Positions 1 to 8,147 of a stretch of 64,000 bases of DNA are shown piece after piece. The notes under the pieces were generated by a model that saw nothing but the letters and a program-made list of their open reading frames with translations, made no database searches and was not told the origin of the DNA. The stretch comes from Gemmiger sp. An194. Its GTDB lineage: Bacteria > Bacillota > Clostridia > Oscillospirales > Ruminococcaceae. Position 1 is the stretch's first letter; the number at the start of each line of letters is the position of its first letter. The position numbers were made by a program, and so were the translations under genes. Location of the stretch: assembly GCF_002160145.1 (NCBI RefSeq), contig NZ_NFKA01000017.1:1-64000 (forward strand), read 5' to 3'.

Positions 1-1
1 T

Positions 2-77
<76 letters not shown>

Positions 78-81
78 CAAA

Positions 82-110
82 AAGACAGGACAAACGTCCT
101 GTCTTTTTTG
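82..110 (+). terminator. Intrinsic terminator of tRNA-Lys
   Basis: A ten-base-pair stem AAGACAGGAC/GTCCTGTCTT with a four-base loop is followed by a run of T. It closes the tRNA-Lys transcript four bases after the CCA end. Confidence 0.9.
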
Positions 111-248
111 TTGCACTTCCCCCCTTCGGGGGCGGCTTCACCGTTCGCGCTGTTAGCGCTCCGGTTCAGCTCGCAGGGCCTCTCGGGCTAAACAACATGC
201 CACCGGCATGTTGTTCTTAACGCCCTCGTCTAGAAGTGCACCACAAAG

Positions 249-281
249 AGGTGAGCATTGAAAGGTGCTCGCTTTTCTTTT
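249..281 (+). terminator. Terminator-like hairpin after repeat unit 1
   Basis: Stem GAGCA/TGCTC, extended by wobble pairs, with an eight-base loop and a GCTTTTCTTTT tail. The same element recurs 172 bases later, so each of the first two units carries its own terminator. Confidence 0.7.
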
Positions 282-420
282 GCTGCACTTCCCCCCTGCG
301 GGGGCGGCTTCACCGTTCGCGCCGATGGCGCTCCGGTTCAGCTCGCAGGGCCTCTCGGGCTAAACAACATGCCACCGGCATGTTGTTCTTAACGCCCTCG
401 TCTAGAAGTGCACCACAAAG

Positions 421-453
421 AGGTGAGCATTGAAAGGTGCTCGCTTTTCTTTT
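421..453 (+). terminator. Terminator-like hairpin after repeat unit 2
   Basis: Identical in sequence to the hairpin at 249-281: GAGCA/TGCTC stem followed by GCTTTTCTTTT. The third unit lacks it. Confidence 0.7.
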
Positions 454-647
454 GGTCCACTTCCCCTCTGCGAGGGCGGCTTCACCGTTCGCGCCGATGG
501 CGCTCCGGTTCAGCTGGCAGGGACTCTCAGGCTAAAAAACATGCCGCTGGCATGTTTTTCTTAACACCTTCGTCTAGAAGTGTACCACAAAATGGGAAAC
601 GTAAACGAAACAGGCAGTTGCGTTCTCCCGGTGCCATACATATAAAT

Positions 648-700
648 AATAAAACCCATTCATTTGATCACATGGAAAGGATCGAATCAATGGGTTTTAA
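648..700 (-). terminator. Terminator of the coiled-coil protein gene
   Basis: AAAACCCATT (651-660) pairs with AATGGGTTTT (689-698), and inner segments continue the stem through ATTTGATC/GATCGAAT. On the minus strand it lies just beyond the stop codon at 722 and ends in TTTTATT. Confidence 0.75.
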
Positions 701-721
701 AGCGAAAACACGCTTATTCAA

Positions 722-1045
722 TTACTCTTCGATGGAAACGCCCAATTTTTCGGCAATCTCGTTCAGCTTCATGCCGGATTTCTGGGCTTTGGAGACCAGA
801 GACTTGATCTGCTGTGCTTTGGTTTTGCGGCGCACGCGCTTTTTCGGTGTGAGCAGATCCTGTTTACGGGCCTGCAGCTTGCGGATCTTCTCATTGATCG
901 AGGCAATTTTGGCGTCGAATTTTTCCACGGCTTCGGCCTTTTTCGCCTCTACATCCTGAATCGAATCATTGAGCTCGGCGATTTGCAGATCCAGATCATT
1001 GGCGATCTGCTCAGAGGTGCGGCGTACTCGCTTTTGTTCAGACAT
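722..1045 (-). CDS. Small basic coiled-coil protein with helix-turn-helix-like tail
   Basis: 107 residues. I do not recognise a named family. Residues about 10-65 are a charged heptad-like helix rich in Glu, Lys and Ala, a likely coiled coil that would dimerise. It is preceded by KRVRRTSEQ and followed by a very basic patch, KKRVRRKTKAQQ (about 68-80). The C-terminus, MKLNEIAEKLGVSIEE, looks like the first helices of a helix-turn-helix. Dimerising coil plus basic C-terminal domain is the general plan of H-NS-like nucleoid proteins, but that is an analogy and not a homology call. The start is fixed by AAGGAG nine bases upstream. About 290 AT-rich bases upstream (1046-1335) hold no other gene and probably its promoter. 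Confidence 0.8.
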   Translation of the reverse strand: MSEQKRVRRTSEQIANDLDLQIAELNDSIQDVEAKKAEAVEKFDAKIASINEKIRKLQARKQDLLTPKKRVRRKTKAQQIKSLVSKAQKSGMKLNEIAEKLGVSIEE

Positions 1046-1248
1046 GGCATATAACTCCTTACCATTTTATAGTATTTTTATCGTAGCATATGCCGATAAA
1101 ACTAACAAGAGTATTTTGTCTGAATTTTTGGAAAACACAAAAGTAACACAAAATTCGTTATAAAATGATTTTTCGAAAAACACGTTAGAAGATAAGCGGT
1201 TTTATTAATAGAAATTTTAAAAACCTTGCATCAAAAACTGGAAATAAA

Positions 1249-1312
1249 AACCGCTTCCCCCAACTTCTTTATAAAGAAGGTAAAACCTTCCATAAAAGGT
1301 GGGGAAGCGGTA
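1249..1312 (-). terminator. Compound terminator of the small membrane protein gene
   Basis: CCGCTTCCCC (1251-1260) pairs with GGGGAAGCGG (1301-1310). Two smaller hairpins sit inside it (CTTCTTTATAAAGAAG and ACCTTC...). On the minus strand it is followed by TTTTTATTT, so it ends the gene at 1336-1467. Confidence 0.75.
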
Positions 1313-1335
1313 AAAGCAGTTGGATGGATGTAAAA

Positions 1336-1467
1336 TCAGAACAGATCGTCGTCGGTGTCGTAAACAGAAATATACGAAGGGGCGTGCTCCTGCTTGAGCA
1401 GGGCAATGCCCAGTGCAGCGCCGGCAAGCGCGAAAATCAAAGCTAAAATTTTAACAAGCAGTTTCAT
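1336..1467 (-). CDS. 43-residue single-pass membrane protein
   Basis: The start at 1467 was chosen because AAAGGAGGG lies nine bases upstream. A longer upstream frame has no such site. The protein begins MKLLVKILALIFAL with one hydrophobic helix (about residues 3-24) and ends in an acidic tail, YDTDDDLF. It is monocistronic with its own terminator. The form is common among small clostridial membrane proteins, and no function can be assigned. Confidence 0.65.
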   Translation of the reverse strand: MKLLVKILALIFALAGAALGIALLKQEHAPSYISVYDTDDDLF

Positions 1468-1599
1468 CGGGAAACCCTCCTTTAAATAATGCGGGATGTT
1501 GCTTTTAGTATAGCATAAAGCGGTTGGCGCGTGCAAACCATTTTATGGGGAAAAACGGCAAAAATACAAAGAAGATGGGTTACAGAATCGTAATCCATG

Positions 1600-1628
1600 T
1601 TGACTTGAATCCATAAAGGAATTAGAAT
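1600..1628 (+). promoter_or_regulatory. Promoter of the rnf operon
   Basis: TTGACT (1600-1605), a 17-base spacer and TAGAAT (1623-1628). The predicted start near 1635 gives a leader of about 70 bases. That leader holds a hairpin, GGGTGCG paired with TGCGCCC through two wobbles, just before the rnfC ribosome-binding site. I could not match the leader to a known riboswitch. Confidence 0.7.
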
Positions 1629-1705
1629 ATTCTAGAGCGGGTGCGCCATGCTGTGGTTCGTAGATGCGCCCCGTAGATTGTATGAAATGGGGGAACGTTC
1701 AATCC

Positions 1706-3016
1706 ATGTTGAAAAAGCTGAAACGTGCGGCGCTGGGCGCCGGCGTGCCGCATGAGAAGGGAACTGCCGCCCTGGCCACGGTGAAGATGCCTGTGCCCAG
1801 CAAGGTTGTTCTGCCCATGCAGCAGCACATCGGCGCACCTTGCACGCCGGTGGTCAAGAAGGGTGACACTGTAATGGTGGGCACCCTGGTCGGCAAAGCG
1901 GAAGGCTTTGTGAGCGCAAATATTTATTCCGGCGTGTCCGGTACGGTAGCTGCGGTGGACACCGTGCATATTTCCAACGGCACCAGCGTACCGGCTGTTG
2001 TGATCACGCCCGACGGTCAGCAGACCGTTGATCCCGCTGTGAAGGCTCCGGTGGTGACCGATAAGGCCAGCTTCATTGAGGCGATTCAGGCTTGCGGTCT
2101 GGTGGGCCTGGGCGGCGCCGGCTTCCCCACTGCAGTGAAGCTGAGCCCCAAGGCTCCGGTGGATACCCTGGTGATCAATGCGGCGGAGTGCGAGCCCTAT
2201 CTGACTGCTGACACCCGCGAGATGCTGGAGAACGGCGAGACCATCGCCTCCGGCATCAAGGCCGTGATGAAATATCTGGAAATCAAGAATTGTGTGATCG
2301 GCATCGAGCGCAACAAGCCCGAGTGCGTGAGCGCTATGAATCAGCTGTTCAGCGGTGAGGCCGGTGTGACCGTGAAGGTCCTGCCCAACCGCTACCCGCA
2401 GGGCGCCGAGAAGGTGCTCATCGAGAAGACCACCGGTCGTGAAGTGCCCCAGGGCGGTCTGCCCAGCGATGCGGGTGTGATCGTGCTGAACGTGACCACC
2501 GTGTCCACCATCGGCAAGTTCCTGGCCACCGGTATGCCTCTGGTGACCAAGCGCCTGACCGTGAACGGCGACGCCATCAAGGAGCCCAAGAATGTGGAAG
2601 CCATCATCGGCACCCCCCTGCGCGAGGTGCTGGATTTCTGCGGCCTGAAAGAGGGCGTGACCGTTGCCAAGCTGATCAGCGGCGGCCCCATGATGGGCGT
2701 TGCGCTGCCGGACGCTGATGAGCCGGTTCTGAAGCAGAACAACGGCGTGCTGGCCTTCAGCGAAAAGATGGCCACTCTGCCCGCCGCGGGTCCCTGCATC
2801 CGCTGCGGCCGCTGCATCGAGGCCTGCCCCATGGGCCTGGCTCCCGTGCAGATCGCCGGTGCCTTCAATAAGAAGAACACTGAGGAGCTGAACAAGCTGT
2901 GCGTGGACCTGTGCATGCTGTGCGGCACCTGCAGCTATGTCTGCCCCGCCAAGCGCCCGGTCACTCAGACCATGGGCCTGGCCAAAGAATTTGCCAAGAA
3001 GGAGGCAAAGAAATAA
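1706..3016 (+). CDS. rnfC: Rnf complex subunit RnfC (NADH-side Fe-S/FMN subunit)
   Basis: 436 residues; soluble subunit of the ferredoxin:NAD+ oxidoreductase that couples electron flow to Na+ or H+ export. It has the RnfC N-terminal domain, the GLGGAGFPTAVKL segment typical of the NuoF-like FMN/NADH domain, and two C-terminal 4Fe-4S motifs, CIRCGRCIEACP and CMLCGTCSYVCP. The start was placed at the ATG with GGGGGA about 12 bases upstream. An ATG at 1682 is possible but lacks a ribosome-binding site. It is the first gene of rnfCDGEAB, and the next gene starts directly after its stop codon. Confidence 0.95.
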   Translation: MLKKLKRAALGAGVPHEKGTAALATVKMPVPSKVVLPMQQHIGAPCTPVVKKGDTVMVGTLVGKAEGFVSANIYSGVSGTVAAVDTVHISNGTSVPAVVITPDGQQTVDPAVKAPVVTDKASFIEAIQACGLVGLGGAGFPTAVKLSPKAPVDTLVINAAECEPYLTADTREMLENGETIASGIKAVMKYLEIKNCVIGIERNKPECVSAMNQLFSGEAGVTVKVLPNRYPQGAEKVLIEKTTGREVPQGGLPSDAGVIVLNVTTVSTIGKFLATGMPLVTKRLTVNGDAIKEPKNVEAIIGTPLREVLDFCGLKEGVTVAKLISGGPMMGVALPDADEPVLKQNNGVLAFSEKMATLPAAGPCIRCGRCIEACPMGLAPVQIAGAFNKKNTEELNKLCVDLCMLCGTCSYVCPAKRPVTQTMGLAKEFAKKEAKK

Positions 3017-3979
3017 ATGGAAAACCGTTATATGGTCACTGCCTCCCCCCACATTGTGGATCGTTCCTCCACCCGTGGGCTGATGGGCAATGTGATTATC
3101 GCTCTGCTGCCCTGTGTGGTTGCCAGTGCGTGGATCTTCGGCCTGCGCGCTCTGCTGGTGATCGGCGTTACCACCGCCGCCTGCGTGGGCTTTGAGTACC
3201 TGTATTGCCTGCTGATGAAAAAGCCGAACCCCGTGGGCGATCTGTCCGCCGTGGTTACCGGCATTATCCTGGCTCTGAATATGCCCGTGAGCATGCCCCT
3301 GTGGATCGCCATTGTGGGTGCGTTCATCGCGATCGTTGTGACCAAGCAGCTGTTCGGCGGCCTGGGCTTCAACTTTGTGAACCCCGCTCTGGTGGGCCGC
3401 ATTGTGCTGTTCACCGGCTTTGCTTCCCGCATGACCACCTGGACCTTCACCTCCCGCATGGAGCAGACCCTGAGCGGTATCGATGCCGCTGCCAGCGCCA
3501 CTCCCCTGCAGGTGGTGGATGCTGCCGGCAACTCTCTGCTGGGCCAGTACCCCATCATGGACCTGTTCCTGGGTCAGCACGGCGGCGTGCTGGGCGAGAC
3601 CTGCGCCCTGGCCATCCTGATCGGCTTCGTGTGGCTGGTTGCCACCCGCACCATCAGCCCGGCCATCCCCGTGACCTACGTGGCCACCGTGGCGGTCATC
3701 AGCGCTCTGGCGGGCAAGCCCGTTCTGGCTGAGCTGCTGGCCGGCGGCCTGCTGTTCGGCGCCGTGTTCATGGCTACCGATTATGTGACCAGCCCCTTCA
3801 CCCTGAAGGGTAAGATCGTGTTCGGTCTGGGCCTGGGCATCATCACCTGCGGCATCCGCTACTGGGCAAACATGGCCGAGGGCGTTTCCTATGCCATCCT
3901 GTTCATGAATCTGCTGGTTCCCTACATCAATGATCTGACCCGCCAGAAACCCCTGGGCGCGAAGAAGAAAGGGGTGTAA
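3017..3979 (+). CDS. rnfD: Rnf complex membrane subunit RnfD
   Basis: 320 residues, multi-pass membrane subunit. The motif SATPL (160-164) matches the family's covalent FMN site, with Thr162 the expected attachment residue. The flavin transferase ApbE needed for this is not in the window. RnfD is thought to form part of the ion path together with RnfG, RnfE and RnfA. It begins at the base after the rnfC stop, so the two are translated together. Confidence 0.95.
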   Translation: MENRYMVTASPHIVDRSSTRGLMGNVIIALLPCVVASAWIFGLRALLVIGVTTAACVGFEYLYCLLMKKPNPVGDLSAVVTGIILALNMPVSMPLWIAIVGAFIAIVVTKQLFGGLGFNFVNPALVGRIVLFTGFASRMTTWTFTSRMEQTLSGIDAAASATPLQVVDAAGNSLLGQYPIMDLFLGQHGGVLGETCALAILIGFVWLVATRTISPAIPVTYVATVAVISALAGKPVLAELLAGGLLFGAVFMATDYVTSPFTLKGKIVFGLGLGIITCGIRYWANMAEGVSYAILFMNLLVPYINDLTRQKPLGAKKKGV

Positions 3980-3984
3980 AAGGC

Positions 3985-5895
3985 ATGAAAAACAATAACA
4001 TGTGGGAAAACTTTCTGAAACCCGTTGTGGTTCTGGTTGTGATCTGCATCGTGGCCAGCGCTGCGCTGGCCGGCACCAACCAGCTGACGGCTCCCATCAT
4101 CAAGGCGCAGGAGGAAGCTGCTGCCAATGCCGCTTATCTGGAGGTTCTGCCTGAGGCCGACGGCTTTGAGGAGATCACCGACTTCCAGTCCAGCAATGTG
4201 ACCAAGGCCCTGAAGGCCACCAACGGCGCCGGCTGGGTCATCCAGGCCTACGGCAAGGGCTTCGGCGGCGACGTGCCTGTGGTTGTTGCCTTCGACAGCG
4301 AGGGCACCATTCTGAAGGTGAAGTTCATGGAGAACAGCGAGACCGCCGGCTTCGGCCAGAAGCTGGCTGATCCCGCTGACGCTGACGGCCAGAAGCTGGC
4401 CGAGAGCTTTGTGGGCAAGAGCGGCACCCTGGAAGCGGGCGACGTGGATATGATCAGCGGCGTAACCGTTTCCTCCAAGGCTGCTCTGGCTGCCGTGAAC
4501 TCCGCTGTGAACTGCTTCAACGAGGTCGCTCTGGGCCAGGCTGCTGTTGTGGAAGCCGAGCAGCTGACTCCGGAACAGGCTCTGGAGAGCATGGAGCTGA
4601 CCGAGATCGAGATCCCCGAGGGCCTGACCGGCGCCTGGGAGACCGCCAACGGCACCACCGTGCTGCGCACCGAGGCCAATGGCTATGAATACGAGACTGC
4701 TCCCATGGATGTTCTGGTAGAGCTGGACGCTGACGGCAACATCCTGAACGTTTGGGTCGGCACCGATGGCCAGACCGCCGGTATCGGCGATCAGGCGGGC
4801 GGCGCTGAGTACCTGAACCAGTACAAGGGTGTGCTGGGCGAGGCTGGCCTGGACGGCGTGGATACCATTTCCGGCGCTACCCAGTCCACCCGCGGCGTGA
4901 AGAAGGGTGTGCGCAAGTGCATCCAGGCATTTGTTGCCATGTACCCTGACTGCGCTGCCGCCACCGCGGTTGCTCCCGAGGGCGGCGATGCTGAGAGCGA
5001 AGCCGCTTCCAGCGAGGCCGCTGTGGAGACCGTTACCCTGAGCGATGAGGCCTGCAAGGCCGTTTTGCCCGACGCCACCACCTTTGAGGCGGTGGAATCC
5101 GCCACCAGCGGCGTACAGGCTGCTGTGAAGGCTGACACCGGCTGGGTCATCCAGGCCAGTGCCAAAGGCTTCGGCGGCCAGGTGCCCGTGATCGTGGGTC
5201 TGGACGCTGACGGTGCCATCGTGGGCGTAAGCTTCCCCAAGAACAACGAGACCGATGGTTTCGGTGCAAAGCTGTATCAGGAAGGCAATGAAGAAGCTGC
5301 TGCTCTGGCCGCCAGCCTGGTGGGCAAGAGCGGTGAGGTCGCCATCGGCGACGTGGATGCCATCTCCGGCGCCACCATCTCCTCCAAGGCGGTCGTTGAG
5401 GCCGTGAACACTGCTCTGAGCTGCTACAACGAGGTGGCTCTGGGCCAGGCTCCCGCTGCTGACGAGGGCGGCGAGGGCACCGACATGAGCGCCATGAGCG
5501 CCGAGGAAGCCCGCGCTGCGCTGGCTCCCGGGGCCACTCTGACCCAGATCACTGCTCCCGAAGGCCTGACTGACGCCTGGCAGGGCGACGACGGCAGCTA
5601 TGTGCTGTACGCCGAGGATAAGGGCTACGAGTACTCCACCAAGCCCCTGAACGTGGCGGTTGGCTTTGATGCCAACGGTGCCATCACCGGCGTTTGGGTG
5701 GATGTATCCGGTCAGACCGCCGGCATCGGCGATCAGGCCGCCGGCGCGGACTACCTGGGCCAGTACACCGGCATCACCGATGAGGCCGGTCTGGATGGCG
5801 TGGATACCATCGCCGGCGCCACCGAGTCCACCCGCGGCGTGAAGAAGGCAGTGCGCAAGTGCATCCAGGCATATGCCGCGGGCCTTGCGTCTTGA
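3985..5895 (+). CDS. rnfG: RnfG-type subunit with four tandem FMN-binding domains
   Basis: 636 residues, about three times the usual RnfG length of near 200. One N-terminal membrane helix (about 10-32) is followed by four FMN-binding modules. Their flavinylation motifs are SGVTVSS (158-164), SGATQST (296-302), SGATISS (461-467) and AGATEST (610-616). Modules 1 and 3 resemble each other (GWVIQA.gKGFGG.VPV, FGxKL) and modules 2 and 4 resemble each other (GQTAGIGDQA.GA.YL.QY, TRGVKKxVRKCIQA). This points to duplication of an A-B pair. An acidic, Ser/Ala-rich linker lies near 330-350. The first motif has Val in place of Ala. The gene is in the normal rnfG position and frame is open throughout. 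It may hold several covalent flavins outside the membrane. Confidence 0.92.
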   Translation: MKNNNMWENFLKPVVVLVVICIVASAALAGTNQLTAPIIKAQEEAAANAAYLEVLPEADGFEEITDFQSSNVTKALKATNGAGWVIQAYGKGFGGDVPVVVAFDSEGTILKVKFMENSETAGFGQKLADPADADGQKLAESFVGKSGTLEAGDVDMISGVTVSSKAALAAVNSAVNCFNEVALGQAAVVEAEQLTPEQALESMELTEIEIPEGLTGAWETANGTTVLRTEANGYEYETAPMDVLVELDADGNILNVWVGTDGQTAGIGDQAGGAEYLNQYKGVLGEAGLDGVDTISGATQSTRGVKKGVRKCIQAFVAMYPDCAAATAVAPEGGDAESEAASSEAAVETVTLSDEACKAVLPDATTFEAVESATSGVQAAVKADTGWVIQASAKGFGGQVPVIVGLDADGAIVGVSFPKNNETDGFGAKLYQEGNEEAAALAASLVGKSGEVAIGDVDAISGATISSKAVVEAVNTALSCYNEVALGQAPAADEGGEGTDMSAMSAEEARAALAPGATLTQITAPEGLTDAWQGDDGSYVLYAEDKGYEYSTKPLNVAVGFDANGAITGVWVDVSGQTAGIGDQAAGADYLGQYTGITDEAGLDGVDTIAGATESTRGVKKAVRKCIQAYAAGLAS

Positions 5896-5913
5896 TAGGG
5901 AGGCTGTGAATTC

Positions 5914-6582
5914 ATGAATAAAGTTCAGATCTTTACCAACGGCCTCGTGAAGGAGAACCCGGTTCTGCGCCTGGTTCTGGGCACCTGCCCCACGCTGGCT
6001 GTTACCACCATGGCCTTCAACGGCCTGGGCATGGGCATTGCAGCTACCTTCGTGCTGTTCTGCTCCAACATTGCGATCTCGCTGCTGCGCAACGTGATCC
6101 CCGACAAGGTGCGCCTGCCGGCTTATATCACCGTTATCGCCACCTTCGTTTCCATCGTGCAGATGCTGGTCAAGGCTTACGTTCCCGCTCTGGATAAGTC
6201 CCTGGGCGTGTTCCTGCCCCTGATCGTTGTTAACTGCATCATCCTGGGCCGTGCCGAGATGTTCGCTTCCAAGAACAAGCCTCTGGACTCCGCCCTGGAC
6301 GGCCTGGGCATGGGCCTGGGCTTCACCCTGACTCTGGTGCTCATGGGCTCCATCCGTGAGATCCTGGGCTCCGGCACCTGGTTCGGCATGACCGTGATCC
6401 CCGCTTCCATCGACCGGTTCACCTTCATGACTACGCCCGCCGGCGGCTTCTTCACCTTCGGCTGCCTGATGGCCCTGGTGATCTTCATCGAAAACAAGAC
6501 CGGCAACAAAAAAGAGCGCAGCATCGGCTGTGAGGGCTGCCCCTCCAAGAGCGTCTGCGGCGCGAAAGGGGGCTGTGAATAA
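5914..6582 (+). CDS. rnfE: Rnf complex membrane subunit RnfE
   Basis: 222 residues, multi-pass subunit of the RnfE/RnfA (NqrD/NqrE) family, whose pair holds an intramembrane Fe-S centre. It shows the family N-terminus NGLVKENPVLRLVLGTCP and repeated glycine-rich helices. The C-terminus is short and Cys-rich (CEGCPSKSVCGAKGGC). RBS GGGAGG precedes the ATG. Its stop overlaps the first base of rnfA. Confidence 0.95.
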   Translation: MNKVQIFTNGLVKENPVLRLVLGTCPTLAVTTMAFNGLGMGIAATFVLFCSNIAISLLRNVIPDKVRLPAYITVIATFVSIVQMLVKAYVPALDKSLGVFLPLIVVNCIILGRAEMFASKNKPLDSALDGLGMGLGFTLTLVLMGSIREILGSGTWFGMTVIPASIDRFTFMTTPAGGFFTFGCLMALVIFIENKTGNKKERSIGCEGCPSKSVCGAKGGCE

Positions 6583-7205
6583 TGGCTGCTCGTTTAGCTG
6601 CTATCTTCTTCACCATGATCCTGGTGGACAACTATGTCCTGGTTAAGTTCCTGGGCATCTGTCCGTTCCTGGGCGTATCCAAAAAGCTCAACTCTGCCTT
6701 CGGCATGAGCTGCGCTGTTATCTTTGTTATGACCCTGGCCACTGCGGTGACCTGGCCCATCCAGAACTTCCTGCTCACCCCGGTGGACGCGGAAGGCAAC
6801 CTGAAATGGGATCTGGGCTACCTGCAGACCATCGTGTTCATCCTGGTGATCGCCGTGCTGGTTCAGCTGGTTGAGATCATCATGAAGAAGTACATGCCTC
6901 CCCTGCACAAGGCTCTGGGCGTGTATCTGCCTCTGATCACCACCAACTGCGCTGTTCTGGGCGTTACCGTGCTGAACATCGACAACGGCTACAACTTCGT
7001 GGAGTCCATCGTCTGCGCCCTGGGCGCGGGCTTCGGCTTCATGCTGGCCATGGTCATCTTCTCCGGCGTGCGCAAGCGCCTGGAGGATGCTCAGCCCCCC
7101 AAGTGCTTTGAAGGCCTGCCCATCACTCTGGTGGCGGCTTCCGCCACTGCCCTGAGCTTCGGCGGCTTCGGCGGTCTGATCGAAAACATCTTTGGTGCAA
7201 TTTAA
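6582..7205 (+). CDS. rnfA: Rnf complex membrane subunit RnfA
   Basis: 207 residues, paralogue and partner of RnfE. It carries the family segments NYVLVKFLGICPFLGVSKK and TTNCAVLGV, each containing a Cys expected to bind the intramembrane cluster. It is coupled to rnfE by a one-base overlap. Confidence 0.95.
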   Translation: MAARLAAIFFTMILVDNYVLVKFLGICPFLGVSKKLNSAFGMSCAVIFVMTLATAVTWPIQNFLLTPVDAEGNLKWDLGYLQTIVFILVIAVLVQLVEIIMKKYMPPLHKALGVYLPLITTNCAVLGVTVLNIDNGYNFVESIVCALGAGFGFMLAMVIFSGVRKRLEDAQPPKCFEGLPITLVAASATALSFGGFGGLIENIFGAI

Positions 7206-7220
7206 AAGGAGGCCGGGAAT

Positions 7221-8009
7221 ATGTCTATTGCAATGGCGATTGCCATCGTTTCTGTTGTCGGCCTGCTGGGCGCCATCATTCTGGTGCTGGCCGCCAAGTT
7301 CATGCATGTGGAGGAGGACCCCCGCATCGGTCAGGTGAACGGCTGCCTGCCCGGCGCCAACTGCGGCGCCTGCGGCTATGCCGGCTGTGCCGACTACGCC
7401 AAGGCCATCGTTGAGTCCGGCGCTCCAGTGAACAAGTGCGTTCCTGGCGGCGCCAAGGCTGCGGAAGACGTGGCCGCTGTGATGGGTGTGGAGGCCGGCG
7501 CCACTGCGGTGGTGAAGGCCATCGTGGGCTGCCAGGGCCGCCCCGGCGTGTGCACCCAGAAGTTTGATTACAAGGGTGTGGCCAGCTGCGCTGCTGCCGC
7601 TTCTCTGTTCGGCGGCGGCAAGGCCTGTGTACACGGCTGCCTGGGTCTGGGCGACTGTGTAAAGGCCTGCCCCTTTGACGCCATGCACATTGTGGACGGC
7701 GTTGCCTGCGTGAACGTGGCCAAGTGCACCGGCTGCGGCGCCTGCGCTGCGGTCTGCCCCCACGGCGTGATCGAGATCTGCTCCAACACCGAGAACAAGC
7801 CCAAGGTGCTGTGCAACAACACCGAGAAGGGCGCTCTGGTGATAAAGGAGTGCCAGACCGGCTGCATCGGCTGCATGAAGTGCCAGAAGACCTGCCCCAG
7901 TGAGGCGATCAAGGTCACCAACAACCTGGCGCACATCGACTACGACAAGTGCACCGGCTGCGGCGCCTGCGTGGAGGTCTGCCCCAAGCACGTGATCGTG
8001 AAGGCGTAA
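7221..8009 (+). CDS. rnfB: Rnf complex subunit RnfB (ferredoxin-side polyferredoxin)
   Basis: 262 residues. An N-terminal membrane helix (about 5-27) is followed by an RnfB-type Fe-S domain with Cys42, 48, 51, 56 and 73. Four further 4Fe-4S motifs follow: Cys136/140/146/150, 169/172/175/179, 215/218/221/225 and 244/247/250/254. This subunit is believed to take electrons from reduced ferredoxin and pass them into the complex. It is the last gene of the operon, with AAAGGAGG upstream and a strong terminator 20 bases after the stop. Confidence 0.95.
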   Translation: MSIAMAIAIVSVVGLLGAIILVLAAKFMHVEEDPRIGQVNGCLPGANCGACGYAGCADYAKAIVESGAPVNKCVPGGAKAAEDVAAVMGVEAGATAVVKAIVGCQGRPGVCTQKFDYKGVASCAAAASLFGGGKACVHGCLGLGDCVKACPFDAMHIVDGVACVNVAKCTGCGACAAVCPHGVIEICSNTENKPKVLCNNTEKGALVIKECQTGCIGCMKCQKTCPSEAIKVTNNLAHIDYDKCTGCGACVEVCPKHVIVKA

Positions 8010-8029
8010 GCCGACCCGTAACAATGCAA

Positions 8030-8066
8030 AAAATCCCGCTGCTCAAATGCGAGCAGCGGGATTTTT
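8030..8066. terminator. Bidirectional terminator between rnfB and the HAD gene
   Basis: A 15-base-pair stem, AAAATCCCGCTGCTC with its complement, has a six-base loop and T-rich flanks on both strands. It serves rnfB and the converging minus-strand operon. Confidence 0.9.
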
Positions 8067-8147
8067 CTTTGTTTCAGAAGCCGGGCGCGCAAGCACGGCG
8101 GGGTGTCTGCCTATGTAAAAGAGAAACAGCGCTTTTGGAAAAGCCGG

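Larger units (their letters stand above)
112..584 (+). repeat. Three tandem 129-nt structured units with tRNA-Lys-like ends
   Basis: Three units lie at 112-240, 284-412 and 456-584, with an exact period of 172. Each starts with TGCACTTC (TCCACTTC in the third) and ends with GAAGTGCA (GAAGTGTA in the third) followed by CCACAAA, so the ends mimic the acceptor stem and CCA of the adjacent tRNA-Lys. Inside are three hairpins: a C-rich/G-rich stem near the 5' end, a GCGC hairpin, and an 11-bp stem closing on ATGCC/GGCAT. Differences between copies keep the pairing in all three hairpins: C-G to T-A in the first, T-A to C-G in the second, and C-G to A-T in the third. No protein frame is conserved as a gene. 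The family is not recognised. A structured RNA or mobile RNA-like repeat is the best description. Confidence 0.75.

Noticed and set aside
112-584. Repeats as a CRISPR array
   Set aside because: Units are 129 nt with 43-nt linkers that are themselves repeated, so there are no unique spacers; no cas genes nearby.
112-584. Units as extra true tRNA genes
   Set aside because: Only the acceptor ends match; there is no D-arm, anticodon arm or T-arm sequence, and the inserts are too long.
1635-1705. Sodium or other riboswitch in the rnf leader
   Set aside because: Only a simple hairpin is visible and the leader is short; no recognised aptamer.
1622-3580. Long minus-strand open frame across rnfC/rnfD
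   Set aside because: It is rich in His, Gln and Gly and antisense to well-supported rnf genes; a by-product of GC-rich codon use.
3985-5895. RnfG enlargement as an assembly error
   Set aside because: The four modules differ in sequence and motif, and the frame is open throughout, as expected of an old duplication.
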